Shown here: one piece after another, positions 7,525 to 15,223 of the stretch
How positions within the stretch are numbered: position 1 is the stretch's first letter
How the letters are laid out: the number at the start of each line of letters is the position of its first letter
NCBI RefSeq assembly: GCF_003003265.1
Contig: NZ_PVTL01000002.1
Span: forward strand, 186,001 to 250,000
Direction of reading: 5' to 3'
Source of the DNA: Glaciihabitans tibetensis
GTDB taxonomy: Bacteria > Actinomycetota > Actinomycetes > Actinomycetales > Microbacteriaceae
Length of the DNA stretch: 64,000 nt
Position numbers and translations under genes: made by a program
The notes under the pieces: model-generated
Databases searched by the model: none
What the model saw: the letters and a program-made list of their open reading frames with translations, nothing else
Told to the model about the DNA's origin: nothing

Positions 7525-7976
7525 CTCACGTCGTCGCTCATAAGATTATGCGCGTCGATCACACTTGCAATCGCTTTCCGCGCGATGGGCTGTCTGGGAC
7601 TTCTTCAAGCTGTTCAAGAACCGAGGAGGTGTCTCCCGGGAGACGGTTACGTAACCACTCCATTGTTAGCTTTGTCGCTTCCTCACCGGCATCGACTACC
7701 GCATCCTCAGCGCGAGCTGCAGGTTTGGCTGATAAAGAGGCCACGATGATTCTCAACGTAGAAATATTGGCTCCACGGCTGTTACTTTCGTGCTGTCGAG
7801 AGACCTGAGGAGAAATCAATATCAGTTTGGCCGAGTGCGACTGGAAGTGATAGCCCCGATTGAACTGTCGGTCAGAAGTCAAGATCAAGATGGCGATCCC
7901 TGTCAGCCACGAGTAAAAACATCTTTTTCTGTCCATGCAATCATTAGCAAAGCTGAGACGGCTAGGTGGGGGAGAT
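7525..7976. other. Gap without a supported gene; holds two abutting perfect palindromes
   Basis: No gene is supported on either strand. A minus-strand frame ending at 7559 has a protein-like last 60 codons (AEDAVVDAGEEATKLTMEWL) but continues antisense into the oxygenase gene without a credible start, so it may be a remnant. At 7631-7656 two perfect palindromes sit side by side, GTCTCCCGGGAGAC (14 bp) and GGTTACGTAACC (12 bp), a layout suited to a dimeric repressor or recombinase. The plus-strand open frame over this stretch has an unconvincing composition. Confidence 0.5.
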
Positions 7977-8624
7977 ATGCACAAAACGCTTGAGGTAATT
8001 TTACGGGAAGTTTCGCAATCCGGCTGGGCGACCACCAGCGGAACCATAGAGGAGGTCTCACGCGCGGCGTCGCTCAGCGGGCTCCGTTCGGCAATACTCA
8101 GCGGCGGCAAGCATCATCGTGTGCTCGTTCCGCACACTACTACTGAAGCACCGCCGCGTTCGCTAAGCGCCGTGTACGGACTTGAAGCCCAGCCGTTGCA
8201 CACCGACGGTGCGCATCTCCCGGAACCCCCAGACCTGGTCATATTGCACTCAGACTCGGTCTCCGCCACGCCAACCGTGGTCTGGTGTTGGAAGGGTCGT
8301 CGGGCACCTTGGATACCGGGTCATGTTGACCAGGGAGTCTTCACCGTCAGGGGTAGTCGAGGCAGTTACCTCGCCTCGGCCCGAGACGTCGGACGACTCC
8401 GCTTCGACCCCGTCTGCATGAGCCCAGGCGATCCCCAAGCGAAGCTGACAGTGAAATTTTTCGCTGATGAGCGTCAGCGTGCGCACGTACATGAATGGAA
8501 CGAGCCAAACACACTTCTATTCATCGATAATCGGCAGTCGCTTCACGCTCGGAATGCCGTGGTCGAGGACCCTTCAACTCGCGCAATTTCGCGTCTGACG
8601 TACAACATGGCGCTCACGTCGTGA
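7977..8624 (+). CDS. TauD/clavaminate synthase-like 2-oxoglutarate/Fe(II) oxygenase
   Basis: 215 residues from ATG 7977, preceded by GGTGGGGGAG. The facial triad of the superfamily is visible: H75 and D77 in LHTDGAHLPEPPDLVILHSD and H190 in LLFIDNRQSLHAR; arginines R202 and R206 are placed to bind 2-oxoglutarate. Compared with TauD (about 280 residues) it is short, with a reduced N-terminal region. Family members hydroxylate small molecules, amino acids or peptides; the substrate here is unknown. The next gene starts inside its stop (GTGA), so the two are probably made together. An ATG at 7935 would add 14 residues but has no ribosome binding site. Confidence 0.78.
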   Translation: MHKTLEVILREVSQSGWATTSGTIEEVSRAASLSGLRSAILSGGKHHRVLVPHTTTEAPPRSLSAVYGLEAQPLHTDGAHLPEPPDLVILHSDSVSATPTVVWCWKGRRAPWIPGHVDQGVFTVRGSRGSYLASARDVGRLRFDPVCMSPGDPQAKLTVKFFADERQRAHVHEWNEPNTLLFIDNRQSLHARNAVVEDPSTRAISRLTYNMALTS

Positions 8625-9538
8625 TCGGCGAGCCGTTCGATCCTGACGGGCTCTGGCTCAAGGCTCGGATGTTCATAAATCGAGCTTTGGACGAAGATCG
8701 GGAATTCGAGGAAAGTGCCTTCTGGGCGGCCTGCGCGCTGGAGCTTCTGGCGAAGGCAGCCCTAGCCAAGGTCTCACCTTTTCTCATCGCGCAGCACTCG
8801 GATAATGGTGAAAACGTGTTAATCGCGAGTGGTCTGATTCCTAACGCGGACAGATTCGTTTCCATCCAGGCTAGGGCTGTCTGGGCGAGAAGTGCGCGCC
8901 TATTTAAGCCGTTCAATGCCCAAGAAGCCGCGAACATTGCCAGTGGCCGGAATGAATACCTTCACGGAGCCAATGTTGGATTCGATTCGATCCCGCCACA
9001 TGCGTGGTGGCCGAGGTTTTGGGCGCAAGCGGTTATTCTCGTCGAGCATATTGATCGCGAGGTTGAGGAATTCGTTGGCCGCGCTCGCGTGCCAGAGGTT
9101 GACGCTCACCTTCAGACCGTTGCGGAGTACAGAAAGCGGCGGCTCGAATCGCTGGTTCAAAGCGCGAAGAGGCGGCTTGCCATTCAGAAGAGCGGCGTTC
9201 AAAGCGCGCAGTTTGCTGCGGACTGGCTTCTCTACCAGCTGCCTTTCGCAAGCCATCAGACTGAGGCGGCATGCCCCGCGTGCGGCGAGGAAGGGGTTAT
9301 TTTTGGTGATGAGGTAACTAGCTCGTCTGTCGAGTATGACGACGTCTCTCCCTGGGGAGAGGCCTGGGGCGGCCCAAGCGTAAGTCTTGAAGTCAGCACC
9401 AATGGGTTTACGTGTCCGAACTGTCATCTCTCCTTGAATGACGTGGAGTTGATTTTGGAGGCCGACCTACCGGACGCGTTCGACGCTGAAGGCGATATGG
9501 GAGACGTCTCCGGCGGGTCAGAGTATATGGACGAATAA
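8621..9538 (+). CDS. HEPN-domain protein with C-terminal zinc ribbon
   Basis: 305 residues from the GTG at 8621, overlapping the oxygenase stop. The N-terminal 150 residues look all-alpha (ESAFWAACALELLAKAALAK) and contain R110-N-E-Y-L-H115, matching the R-N-x3-H active-site signature of HEPN ribonucleases. A helical linker with paired basic residues (YRKRRLESLVQSAKRRLA) leads to a four-cysteine ribbon, CPACG at 218-221 and CPNCH at 265-268. Many HEPN proteins are RNases of toxin-antitoxin or phage-defence systems. That role is inferred; what is seen is the motif, the ribbon and the tight coupling to an oxygenase in a mobile-looking region. Confidence 0.72.
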   Translation: MIGEPFDPDGLWLKARMFINRALDEDREFEESAFWAACALELLAKAALAKVSPFLIAQHSDNGENVLIASGLIPNADRFVSIQARAVWARSARLFKPFNAQEAANIASGRNEYLHGANVGFDSIPPHAWWPRFWAQAVILVEHIDREVEEFVGRARVPEVDAHLQTVAEYRKRRLESLVQSAKRRLAIQKSGVQSAQFAADWLLYQLPFASHQTEAACPACGEEGVIFGDEVTSSSVEYDDVSPWGEAWGGPSVSLEVSTNGFTCPNCHLSLNDVELILEADLPDAFDAEGDMGDVSGGSEYMDE

Positions 9539-9876
9539 CGCTCGGGCGGGAGCTGGGTGGGTCATGCAGTCGAAGCGATGCGACCGCGAAAAAGCCGACG
9601 CGACTCTTGGCCGCGTCGGCTCGTATCTCGTATTTATGGGAAACTACTTGGGAGTGTCTCGACCAACTGCTTCGGACCCGACTGGTCCGAGGGATCTAGT
9701 CGTCTCAACCTTTTTGCCCCGCGACTGTACGCGGTCTATCGATCGAGTGAGATCTTCGCTTGGATGCAAAGATCGAAGCGTCGAAAAGAATTGATCGCGG
9801 GCCTGCTGCTCGTTCAGTCTTAGTGGTTCGTTAGTAGAAGCCATCTGAACTCCCATGCTCTATTTTCATATTTCTA
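9539..9876. other. Gap without a supported gene between convergent island genes
   Basis: Between the HEPN gene (plus) and the GAF-like membrane gene (minus). Several open frames of 60-90 codons occur on both strands, but none has a ribosome binding site or protein-like composition. The only clear element is the minus-strand terminator at 9589-9620. Confidence 0.6.
9589..9620 (-). terminator. Intrinsic terminator, minus strand
   Basis: GCCGACGCG (9594-9602) pairs perfectly with CGCGTCGGC (9612-9620); read on the minus strand the stem is followed by TTTTT (9589-9593). It lies about 260 bases past the end of the minus-strand gene at 9877 and probably ends that transcript. Confidence 0.8.
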
Positions 9877-10641
9877 TCACTTTTTCTGGAGAACATCCCC
9901 CAGAAGCGATGCACAACTCGACGCTATCTCATGGATGGGGTGTTCGTTGAGCAACGTTCCGGATTTTTCGTGTACTGCGGTCATCGGGACGTCGATCGCG
10001 TACACGCCGATAACTGAAGTTTGCGCGGAATTCCAAATGAGCACCGCGAGAACCTCGGCGTACTTCCCGATGATGGAGTGGAACTCCTCGCGAGTAAAGC
10101 CCCCACGCGTATCTGCACGCAGTCTCAGAAAGCTCGCTTCGTTGAGTTCGGACGCGCCGTACCTGTCCGCGATGGCAGACAGGTCCTTGTGCACAGTGTG
10201 CTTGTCCTTCCAAGCGCTACCCACGACGCCTTTACCCTTAACCCATTCCACATCACTCGGTTGAGGCACGTCCGACAGCCGATAGCGCAATTCGCGGTGC
10301 AAGAACTCGCGCTGTCTAAGGCCCGTTTTCTTTGCGAGAAATACGCTGCCGCCGAGGCAGAGAAGATCGATTCCTGTTGAGTCGGAGATCGTCTTGAGGG
10401 ATGCGAGAACGACCTTCTCCGCGCTCTTGAGACGCACTTGTTCGGCGGCTGCATTCGCGGAAGTGAAGAGCGCGGCAATGCTCTCGATCAGAACCAGGAG
10501 GCCCCCAATGAAGAGAGCCCACCCCTGAAAGCTAGGGCTAGGGTCGAGCGATCCCCAAGTCACCAGCGCTTGCTGGGCTATGACGCCGAACGCCAAGATG
10601 GCGAGAAAGATACGCCATATCATCGGCCCGAGTTCATTCAC
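9877..10641 (-). CDS. Membrane-anchored GAF-like sensor protein
   Basis: 254 residues from GTG at 10641; an in-frame ATG at 10623 would shorten it by six. Two membrane helices at about residues 9-29 and 38-60 form a hairpin, leaving a cytoplasmic domain of about 185 residues. That domain reads like a GAF fold: helix ISDSTGIDLLC, then VEWVKGKGVVGSAWKDKHTV, the usual G-x-G-x-x-G-x-A turn before the binding strand. No output domain (kinase, cyclase, HTH) follows. The helical hairpin plus sensor layout is also seen in phage-defence effectors, but no such role is shown here. Terminated by the hairpin at 9589-9620. Confidence 0.65.
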   Translation of the reverse strand: MNELGPMIWRIFLAILAFGVIAQQALVTWGSLDPSPSFQGWALFIGGLLVLIESIAALFTSANAAAEQVRLKSAEKVVLASLKTISDSTGIDLLCLGGSVFLAKKTGLRQREFLHRELRYRLSDVPQPSDVEWVKGKGVVGSAWKDKHTVHKDLSAIADRYGASELNEASFLRLRADTRGGFTREEFHSIIGKYAEVLAVLIWNSAQTSVIGVYAIDVPMTAVHEKSGTLLNEHPIHEIASSCASLLGDVLQKK

Positions 10642-10751
10642 AAGCAGAGCTTAGTGATCCTCAAGGCCTGCGAAGTTCACTGTCGATTAGCGCACCGTCG
10701 GATTGGAGCGGTCGTCGACAAACGGGGCCCGCTAAGGTGAGGAAACAACAG

Positions 10752-10955
10752 ATGGAGTTCGCCATGGCAACGAAGACCTATCAGCTCAACAAAGGCGTAT
10801 CGACAAGCGACGCGTTCCGCCGCACCATCGAAGCGAATAGCTACGAAATCAGCGACGGCTACTTTCACTTCTACGAAGGATTTGGCGCCCATGCCGAAAA
10901 GGTGTTCTCGATTGAGGCGTCGCGAGTTCAGCTCCTGGAAGTCGTCAGTAAGTAG
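10752..10955 (+). CDS. Hypothetical protein, about 67 residues
   Basis: Not recognised. ATG at 10752 has AGGTGAGG nine bases upstream. A second ATG at 10764 has GGAG at the ideal six bases and would give a 63-residue protein; both are plausible. The product (TYQLNKGVSTSDAFRRTIEA; EISDGYFHFYEGFG) is a soluble alpha/beta-looking protein with a terminal strand (RVQLLEVVS). It is divergent from the GAF-like gene, with a 110-base shared upstream region. Confidence 0.7.
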   Translation: MEFAMATKTYQLNKGVSTSDAFRRTIEANSYEISDGYFHFYEGFGAHAEKVFSIEASRVQLLEVVSK

Positions 10956-10984
10956 ATCCGGTTACGAAACTGGGAGTGTTCGTC

Positions 10985-11140
10985 TCAGATGAACTCGTCC
11001 AACGCGATCGGCTCAGGTCGGATAACCGCCACCCGGCACGGGCTGACGGACTCAACCCGAACTGCGCCCCGATTTTCCGAATTATCTCCACAGCACCACG
11101 CACCACGGAGAACGCCGGATTGCGCACCGGCTCGATGCTC
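10985..11140 (-). pseudogene. Probable remnant of a phage terminase small subunit (P27-like C-terminus)
   Basis: Minus-strand reading gives NPAFSVVRGAVEIIRKIGAQ followed by FGLSPSARA. This is the C-terminal pattern NP-x4-R-A...FGL-T/S-P-x-x-R of P27-type terminase small subunits. Just after it the frame must shift by one base to continue as RVAVIRPEPIALDEFI and TGA (10985-10987). No N-terminal part is present; the left edge merges with the degraded tadG copy. Family call is from the motif alone. If right, it is a scar of a prophage or phage-related element. Confidence 0.45.
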
Positions 11141-11472
11141 CCCGTCACCGTCTTTTCGGTGCGCTCCTCTCGTGCTGCTGCTGCTGGTCGCCGCCGCATC
11201 ATCCCCGTGCCCCGAACGAAAACGGCTGGCGGGCGGCGCCGAGGCGTTCGCTGCAGTCGGCCGCAATAGAAACGGAAGTTGAGCGATACCTGGCCGCGAA
11301 CACGCCCGGCACCCTCGATGCGGTGGAGCTTGTCTATGCAGGCACCGGGGAGGGCGCTACCGCGTCGGTTGAGTTGTCTGCCTCCTGGCGTCCGCCCGTG
11401 GTCAGCCTGCTGGTTCCCTCGGGCATCCGGCTGGAGGTCACCTCGACGGCCCGAGCAGTCATGCTGCGGTAG
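11128..11472 (+). pseudogene. Degraded second copy of the tadG-like gene
   Basis: From 11128 to 11252 the sequence follows 5734-5930 of the intact gene at moderate identity with several deletions (GGCTCGATGCT, CGCCGCATCATCCC and GCGCCGAGGCGTTCG are recognisable anchors) and frameshifts. From 11253 to its TAG at 11470-11472 it is about 97 per cent identical and in frame. It cannot make the full protein. The sharp change in identity within one gene copy suggests recombination or gene conversion of the 3' part. Confidence 0.88.
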
Positions 11473-11517
11473 CCGACACGCACCCCACGCCCCACTTACT
11501 GGGGGAGTCGGAACTGC
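11253..11517 (+). repeat. Right copy of the 265-bp direct repeat bracketing the island
   Basis: Gap-free match to 5931-6195, ending with the shared non-coding tail CTTACTGGGGGAGTCGGAAC after the stop codon. The DUF805 gene that follows was probably the original downstream neighbour of the tad operon before the island arrived. Confidence 0.92.
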
Positions 11518-11598
11518 CGGTCGAGACTGCCGTCGCCGATACGCTCGGCTCAGGGCCGCCGGCCGCTGCGTCTGCGCTCTCACGTCAGGAACTCGCTC

Positions 11599-11961
11599 AT
11601 GAACTTTGGCCAGGCCATCGCTTCCGTTTTCTCGAACTACGCCCAGTTCGGCGGGTTCGCGACTCGTTCCGAGTATTGGTGGTGGACGCTCTTCTCGACG
11701 ATCGTGTCGCTCGTGCTGAGCGTCATCGATGTGGCAATAAACCCCGAAAGCTCCGTCGAGGTCCTGGCGACCCTGTGGGCGCTGGTGGTCTTCCTTCCGT
11801 CGCTCGCGGTTGCGGTGCGCCGCCTGCGGGACGCTGGCTACGGCTGGCCCATGCTCTTCTGGGGTCTCGTGCCCATCGTCGGTGCGATCGTTCTCATTGT
11901 GCTGTGGTGTCAGCCGACCAGGATCAGCGCCCCGGCGGTGTACGACCCCTATAACGTCTGA
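11599..11961 (+). CDS. DUF805 family membrane protein
   Basis: 120 residues; AGGAA lies about ten bases before the ATG. The family marks are present: an N-terminal F-x-x-Y...FGGFATRSEYWWWTLF, then three further hydrophobic segments, with the conserved VAVRRLRDAGYGW before the third. DUF805 proteins are small inner-membrane proteins of unknown function. Four imperfect 15-bp tandem units begin at its stop codon. Confidence 0.9.
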   Translation: MNFGQAIASVFSNYAQFGGFATRSEYWWWTLFSTIVSLVLSVIDVAINPESSVEVLATLWALVVFLPSLAVAVRRLRDAGYGWPMLFWGLVPIVGAIVLIVLWCQPTRISAPAVYDPYNV

Positions 11962-12018
11962 GGTGACAGGTCCGAGGTACACACGTGTGAGGTACGCACG
12001 TCGGAGGTGAGTGCGGGC
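11960..12018 (+). repeat. Four 14-15-bp tandem units starting in the DUF805 stop codon
   Basis: Units begin at 11960, 11974, 11989 and 12004, each opening GAGGT; units 2 and 3 are GAGGTACACACGTGT and GAGGTACGCACGTCG. The first unit contains the last two bases of the TGA. No hairpin or protein-binding palindrome explains the periodicity. Confidence 0.8.
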
Positions 12019-12088
12019 ACCTTTTCGCCCGTGTTCTCCCTCGGCGCATTCGGCCACACTCAGCGGCGTCTGTGTCTATGTTTGTCCT

Positions 12089-12646
12089 ATGCCCTTCGAC
12101 TGGATCAGCCTGCAGCACAAAGCACACCGCGAATTCACGACCAGGGTCGCCGCGGTCACCGACTGGAGCGCGCCGACGCCCAACACCGACTGGAACGTCG
12201 CCGACCTGGTTCGTCACGTCACCGCCGAACAGCAGTGGGTTCCGCATCTTCTCGAGGGCAAGACCATCGACGAGGCCCAGACACTGATCGACCCGCTCGG
12301 CGACGACCTCGCCGCGGAGTGGGCAAAATACTCAAGCGCCGCGACGGATGCCTGGGCGGGAGCGTCGCGCGATGCGTCAGTTCAGCTGTCCTATGACACC
12401 GTCACCGTGGACGAGTACCTCCGGGAGCAGGTGTCCGACGTAACCATCCACAGCTGGGACCTCGCGCGCGCAGTCGGCGCCAGTGAGAAGCTGGACGACC
12501 AGCTGATCGAAGCCACGTGGACCATCTTCGAACCGCAGCGCGACACCCTCGCCGCCAGTGGCCTGTTCGCCAGCCCCCTGTCCATCGACGAAGACGCCCC
12601 GCTGCAGCTGCGCCTGCTGGCTCTGACCGGGCGCGACGCCCGCTAG
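12089..12646 (+). CDS. TIGR03086/DinB-like (mycothiol-dependent maleylpyruvate isomerase N-terminal family) protein
   Basis: 185 residues from ATG 12089. The N-terminal four-helix bundle carries the expected histidines, including LVRHVTAEQQWVPHLL near residue 38 and EQVSDVTIHSWDLARAVG near 115, which in this family bind a metal; the later WDLARA is a strong family mark. In actinobacteria these proteins are linked with mycothiol- or metal-dependent transferase chemistry, but the reaction here is unknown. No clear ribosome binding site; possibly leaderless. An upstream GTG at 12011 lies in the tandem repeat and is unlikely. Confidence 0.82.
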   Translation: MPFDWISLQHKAHREFTTRVAAVTDWSAPTPNTDWNVADLVRHVTAEQQWVPHLLEGKTIDEAQTLIDPLGDDLAAEWAKYSSAATDAWAGASRDASVQLSYDTVTVDEYLREQVSDVTIHSWDLARAVGASEKLDDQLIEATWTIFEPQRDTLAASGLFASPLSIDEDAPLQLRLLALTGRDAR

Positions 12647-12695
12647 AGTCGCGGCCGCCCGCTCGAGGCGCGACGCCTGCTAGAGTCGCGGCCGC
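12631..12695. repeat. 28-bp direct repeat carrying stop codons of two convergent genes
   Basis: GCGCGACGCC[C/T]GCTAGAGTC... occurs at 12631-12658 and 12668-12695 with one mismatch and a 37-bp period. The first copy contains the TAG of the DinB-like gene; the CTAG in the second copy gives the stop of the minus-strand MFS gene. A duplication of the gene end would produce both. Confidence 0.9.
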
Positions 12696-13945
12696 GCCGC
12701 GAAGCGGGGGATGTAGCGGGCGAGCACTCCCGCACCGACCAGTCCGAGCACGCCCATCATCCCGGCGGCGAGGGCGATCGACCCGACAAAGGTGACACCG
12801 GCGATCACGAGCGGGGCTGCCGCTCCGCCCACGCCGCTCGTGAACCGCCACGCGCCGAGGAAGGGCGCGGGGTTGGAGCGGTCGGCGAGGTCGGAGCCGA
12901 GCGTCATCAGGATCCCGCTGCCGAGCCCGTTCGCCACCGACAGCACCATCGCCGCGATGACGAACCACGTCGCCGCCGTGGTGAGGTCGTGGGTGACGGC
13001 AAGCACGAAGTGCCCGACTCCGAGGCCGACCATCGAGGGTAGGGCGCTGGCGAGGCGGCCGAACCGGTCCATTACCTGGCCGCTCACGTAGAACAGCGCG
13101 AAGTCGATGCCTCCGGCGATTCCGATGATGAGGGCGGTGGAGGCGTCGGGAATGCCGATGCTCAGCGCCCAGAGTGGGAGGATCACCGCACGACTCGCCC
13201 GCAGCGCCGCAATGAGCGCGGCGCCGGAGCCCAACCGCAGCAGCACCTCGCGGTTCTCCGCGACGGTGCGCAGCAACCCGATCGGACGCACTCGCGCTGC
13301 CGCTCCCGCTGTCTCGGGCTGCCCGATCCCTCCGTCGCCTGCGCGCAGCCGGCGGGCCGCGCCGAAGCTCTCGGTCGGGTCCCGCAGCAGAACCAGCACG
13401 AGCGCGGCGGCCAGGCACGCGATGATGTGGATGAAGAAGGCCGAGGCGGCCGTGCCCGTGAGGTGGATGAGGGCTGCCGCAATGAACGGGCCAACGAAGG
13501 CACCCGCGCGAAAGGTGCCGCCCAGCGTCGACAGTGCCCGCGCCCGGTACGCCACGGGCACAAAGCTCGTCATAAACGCATGCCGTGCCAGCGCGAAGAT
13601 CGCCGTCGCGAGACCGATCAGCACCACGCCAACGGCGAGCAGTGCCGGGTGTGGCGCGACGATGCAGAGGACCAGTCCCACGATCGACAGCATTGACGCC
13701 CCGATCATGGCCGCGCGCTCCCCGATGCGGGCCACCAGCCAGCCGCTCGGGATGTTGCCGAAGAGTTCGCCGATCGTGAGAGCCCCGGCGATGACGCCCG
13801 CGATCGCAATCGTCGCACCGAGGCTGTCTGCCACGAGGGGGATGATCGGGATGATCGCCCCCTCACCGATGGAGAAGAGCAGCGTGGGGAGAAACGCGGG
13901 AAGGGCGATCGAACGCCAGCGGAACGGCGGCTCGGGGGTACTCAT
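12680..13945 (-). CDS. MFS transporter
   Basis: 421 residues with twelve hydrophobic segments in two groups of six, separated by a basic loop around residues 195-225 ([12 protein letters not shown]). The loop 2-3 motif appears as [20 protein letters not shown] and a helix-5-like glycine-rich stretch as [16 protein letters not shown], as in drug/metabolite exporters of the DHA1 type. Substrate unknown. ATG start; divergent from prfB with a 48-base gap. Confidence 0.88.
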   Translation of the reverse strand: MSTPEPPFRWRSIALPAFLPTLLFSIGEGAIIPIIPLVADSLGATIAIAGVIAGALTIGELFGNIPSGWLVARIGERAAMIGASMLSIVGLVLCIVAPHPALLAVGVVLIGLATAIFALARHAFMTSFVPVAYRARALSTLGGTFRAGAFVGPFIAAALIHLTGTAASAFFIHIIACLAAALVLVLLRDPTESFGAARRLRAGDGGIGQPETAGAAARVRPIGLLRTVAENREVLLRLGSGAALIAALRASRAVILPLWALSIGIPDASTALIIGIAGGIDFALFYVSGQVMDRFGRLASALPSMVGLGVGHFVLAVTHDLTTAATWFVIAAMVLSVANGLGSGILMTLGSDLADRSNPAPFLGAWRFTSGVGGAAAPLVIAGVTFVGSIALAAGMMGVLGLVGAGVLARYIPRFAARPRL

Positions 13946-13993
13946 CTGCGCTCGATGCTACCCGCCCATGGGGCAGCGGTAGGCTGGGTCGTT

Positions 13994-15100
13994 ATGATCG
14001 ACCTTGATATTTCCGACCAAATTGCGACCCTGCGATCCACGTTCGGAGACATCCGCGCGGTCGTCGACATGGAGCGGCTGCAGGCCGACATCGCCGATCT
14101 GAGCGCGCAGGCCGGTGAACCGAACCTGTGGGACGACACCGAAAAGGCCCAGAAGGTCACCAGCGAGCTGAGCCACCGCCAGGCCGAACTCGCCAAGCTC
14201 ACGAGCATCGGTGCGCGGCTGGACGACCTCGAGGTTCTCGTCGAGATGGCCAACGAGGGCGACGACCAGGATTCCGCGACCGAGGCGCAGGCCGAGTTGC
14301 TCAGCATCCAGAAGGTGCTCGGCGACCTCGAGGTGCAGACCCTGCTCAACGGCGAGTTCGACGCCCACTCCGCGGTCATCACCATCCGTGCGGGAGCCGG
14401 GGGAGTAGACGCGTCCGACTTCTCCGAGATGCTCATGCGCATGTACCTGCGCTGGGCCGAGCAGCACAACTACTCCGCCACCGTGCTCGACACGAGCTAC
14501 GCAGAAGAGGCCGGCATCAAGTCGGCCACCATCGAGGTAGATGCCCCCTACGCCTTCGGCACCCTGAGTGTGGAGGCCGGAACCCACCGCCTCGTGCGGA
14601 TGAGTCCCTTTAACTCCGCCGGAAAGCGCCAGACCAGCTTCGCCGCCGTCGAGGTGGTGCCGCTGATCGAGCAGACCGACGTCATCGAGGTGCCGGAGAA
14701 CGATATACGGGTGGATGTCTTCCGCTCCAGCGGCCCGGGTGGCCAGTCAGTGAACACCACAGACTCCGCGGTGCGCATCACCCACCTCCCCACCGGCATT
14801 GTGGTCAGTTGCCAGAACGAGAAGAGCCAGATCCAGAACCGCGCCGCGGCGATGCGGGTGCTGCAGTCCCGCCTGCTCGTCGTGCAGCGGGAGCAGGAGG
14901 CGGCGCAGAAGAAGGAGTTCGCCGGTGTCATCACCGCGAGCTGGGGCGACCAGATGCGGTCCTATGTTCTCGCGCCCTACCAGATGGTGAAGGACCTGCG
15001 CACGGACTACGAGGTGAACAACCCGTCGAACGTGTTCGATGGCGACCTCGATGGCTTCATCAACGCCGGCATCCGCTGGCGCAAGCGCGCGATCGACTAA
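13994..15100 (+). CDS. prfB: Peptide chain release factor 2
   Basis: 368 residues from ATG 13994. Stop recognition motif SPF lies in [12 protein letters not shown] (about 204-206) and the catalytic GGQ in [17 protein letters not shown] (about 252-254). It releases peptides at UGA and UAA. The gene is in one frame throughout; the autoregulatory +1 frameshift site found near codon 26 in many bacteria is absent. It heads the conserved order prfB-ftsE-ftsX-smpB-ssrA. Its last 17 bases including TAA are duplicated just downstream. Confidence 0.97.
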   Translation: MIDLDISDQIATLRSTFGDIRAVVDMERLQADIADLSAQAGEPNLWDDTEKAQKVTSELSHRQAELAKLTSIGARLDDLEVLVEMANEGDDQDSATEAQAELLSIQKVLGDLEVQTLLNGEFDAHSAVITIRAGAGGVDASDFSEMLMRMYLRWAEQHNYSATVLDTSYAEEAGIKSATIEVDAPYAFGTLSVEAGTHRLVRMSPFNSAGKRQTSFAAVEVVPLIEQTDVIEVPENDIRVDVFRSSGPGGQSVNTTDSAVRITHLPTGIVVSCQNEKSQIQNRAAAMRVLQSRLLVVQREQEAAQKKEFAGVITASWGDQMRSYVLAPYQMVKDLRTDYEVNNPSNVFDGDLDGFINAGIRWRKRAID

Positions 15101-15132
15101 CCGCGTCGTCGACCGAGCGCGCGATCGACTAA
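15084..15132 (+). repeat. Duplicated prfB 3' end including the stop codon
   Basis: AGCGCGCGATCGACTAA occurs at 15084-15100 (the codons for the last residues and TAA) and again, identical, at 15116-15132, a 32-bp period. Confidence 0.92.
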
Positions 15133-15223
15133 TGCACCAGATCGCACCGAGTTGCTATGCAACAGATGAGAATGCCGCGTCGATTCGGACAATGGGGCCT
15201 TGCATGCCTAGGCTCTAACTGTC

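Noticed and set aside
7559-8110. 183-codon minus-strand frame across 7559-8110
   Set aside because: Its C-terminal 60 codons look like protein, but the rest lies antisense to the oxygenase and no start with a ribosome binding site is present. Kept only as a possible remnant.
9557-9856. Small frames on both strands between the HEPN and GAF-like genes
   Set aside because: They overlap each other and the minus-strand terminator; no start signal and no protein-like sequence.
6200-11520. Insertion sequence or integrase that could have moved the island
   Set aside because: No transposase or integrase reading frame and no terminal inverted repeats with target duplications were found; the 265-bp direct repeats are gene duplicates, not IS ends.
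10945-12057. 370-codon minus-strand frame across the tadG remnant and DUF805
   Set aside because: Opposite a real DUF805 gene and a duplicated tadG end; only its last 50 codons (terminase-like) look protein-like, and these are reported separately as a remnant.
13994-14080. Programmed +1 frameshift in prfB
   Set aside because: The first 30 codons are in one frame with no in-frame UGA and no CUUUGA-like slip site.
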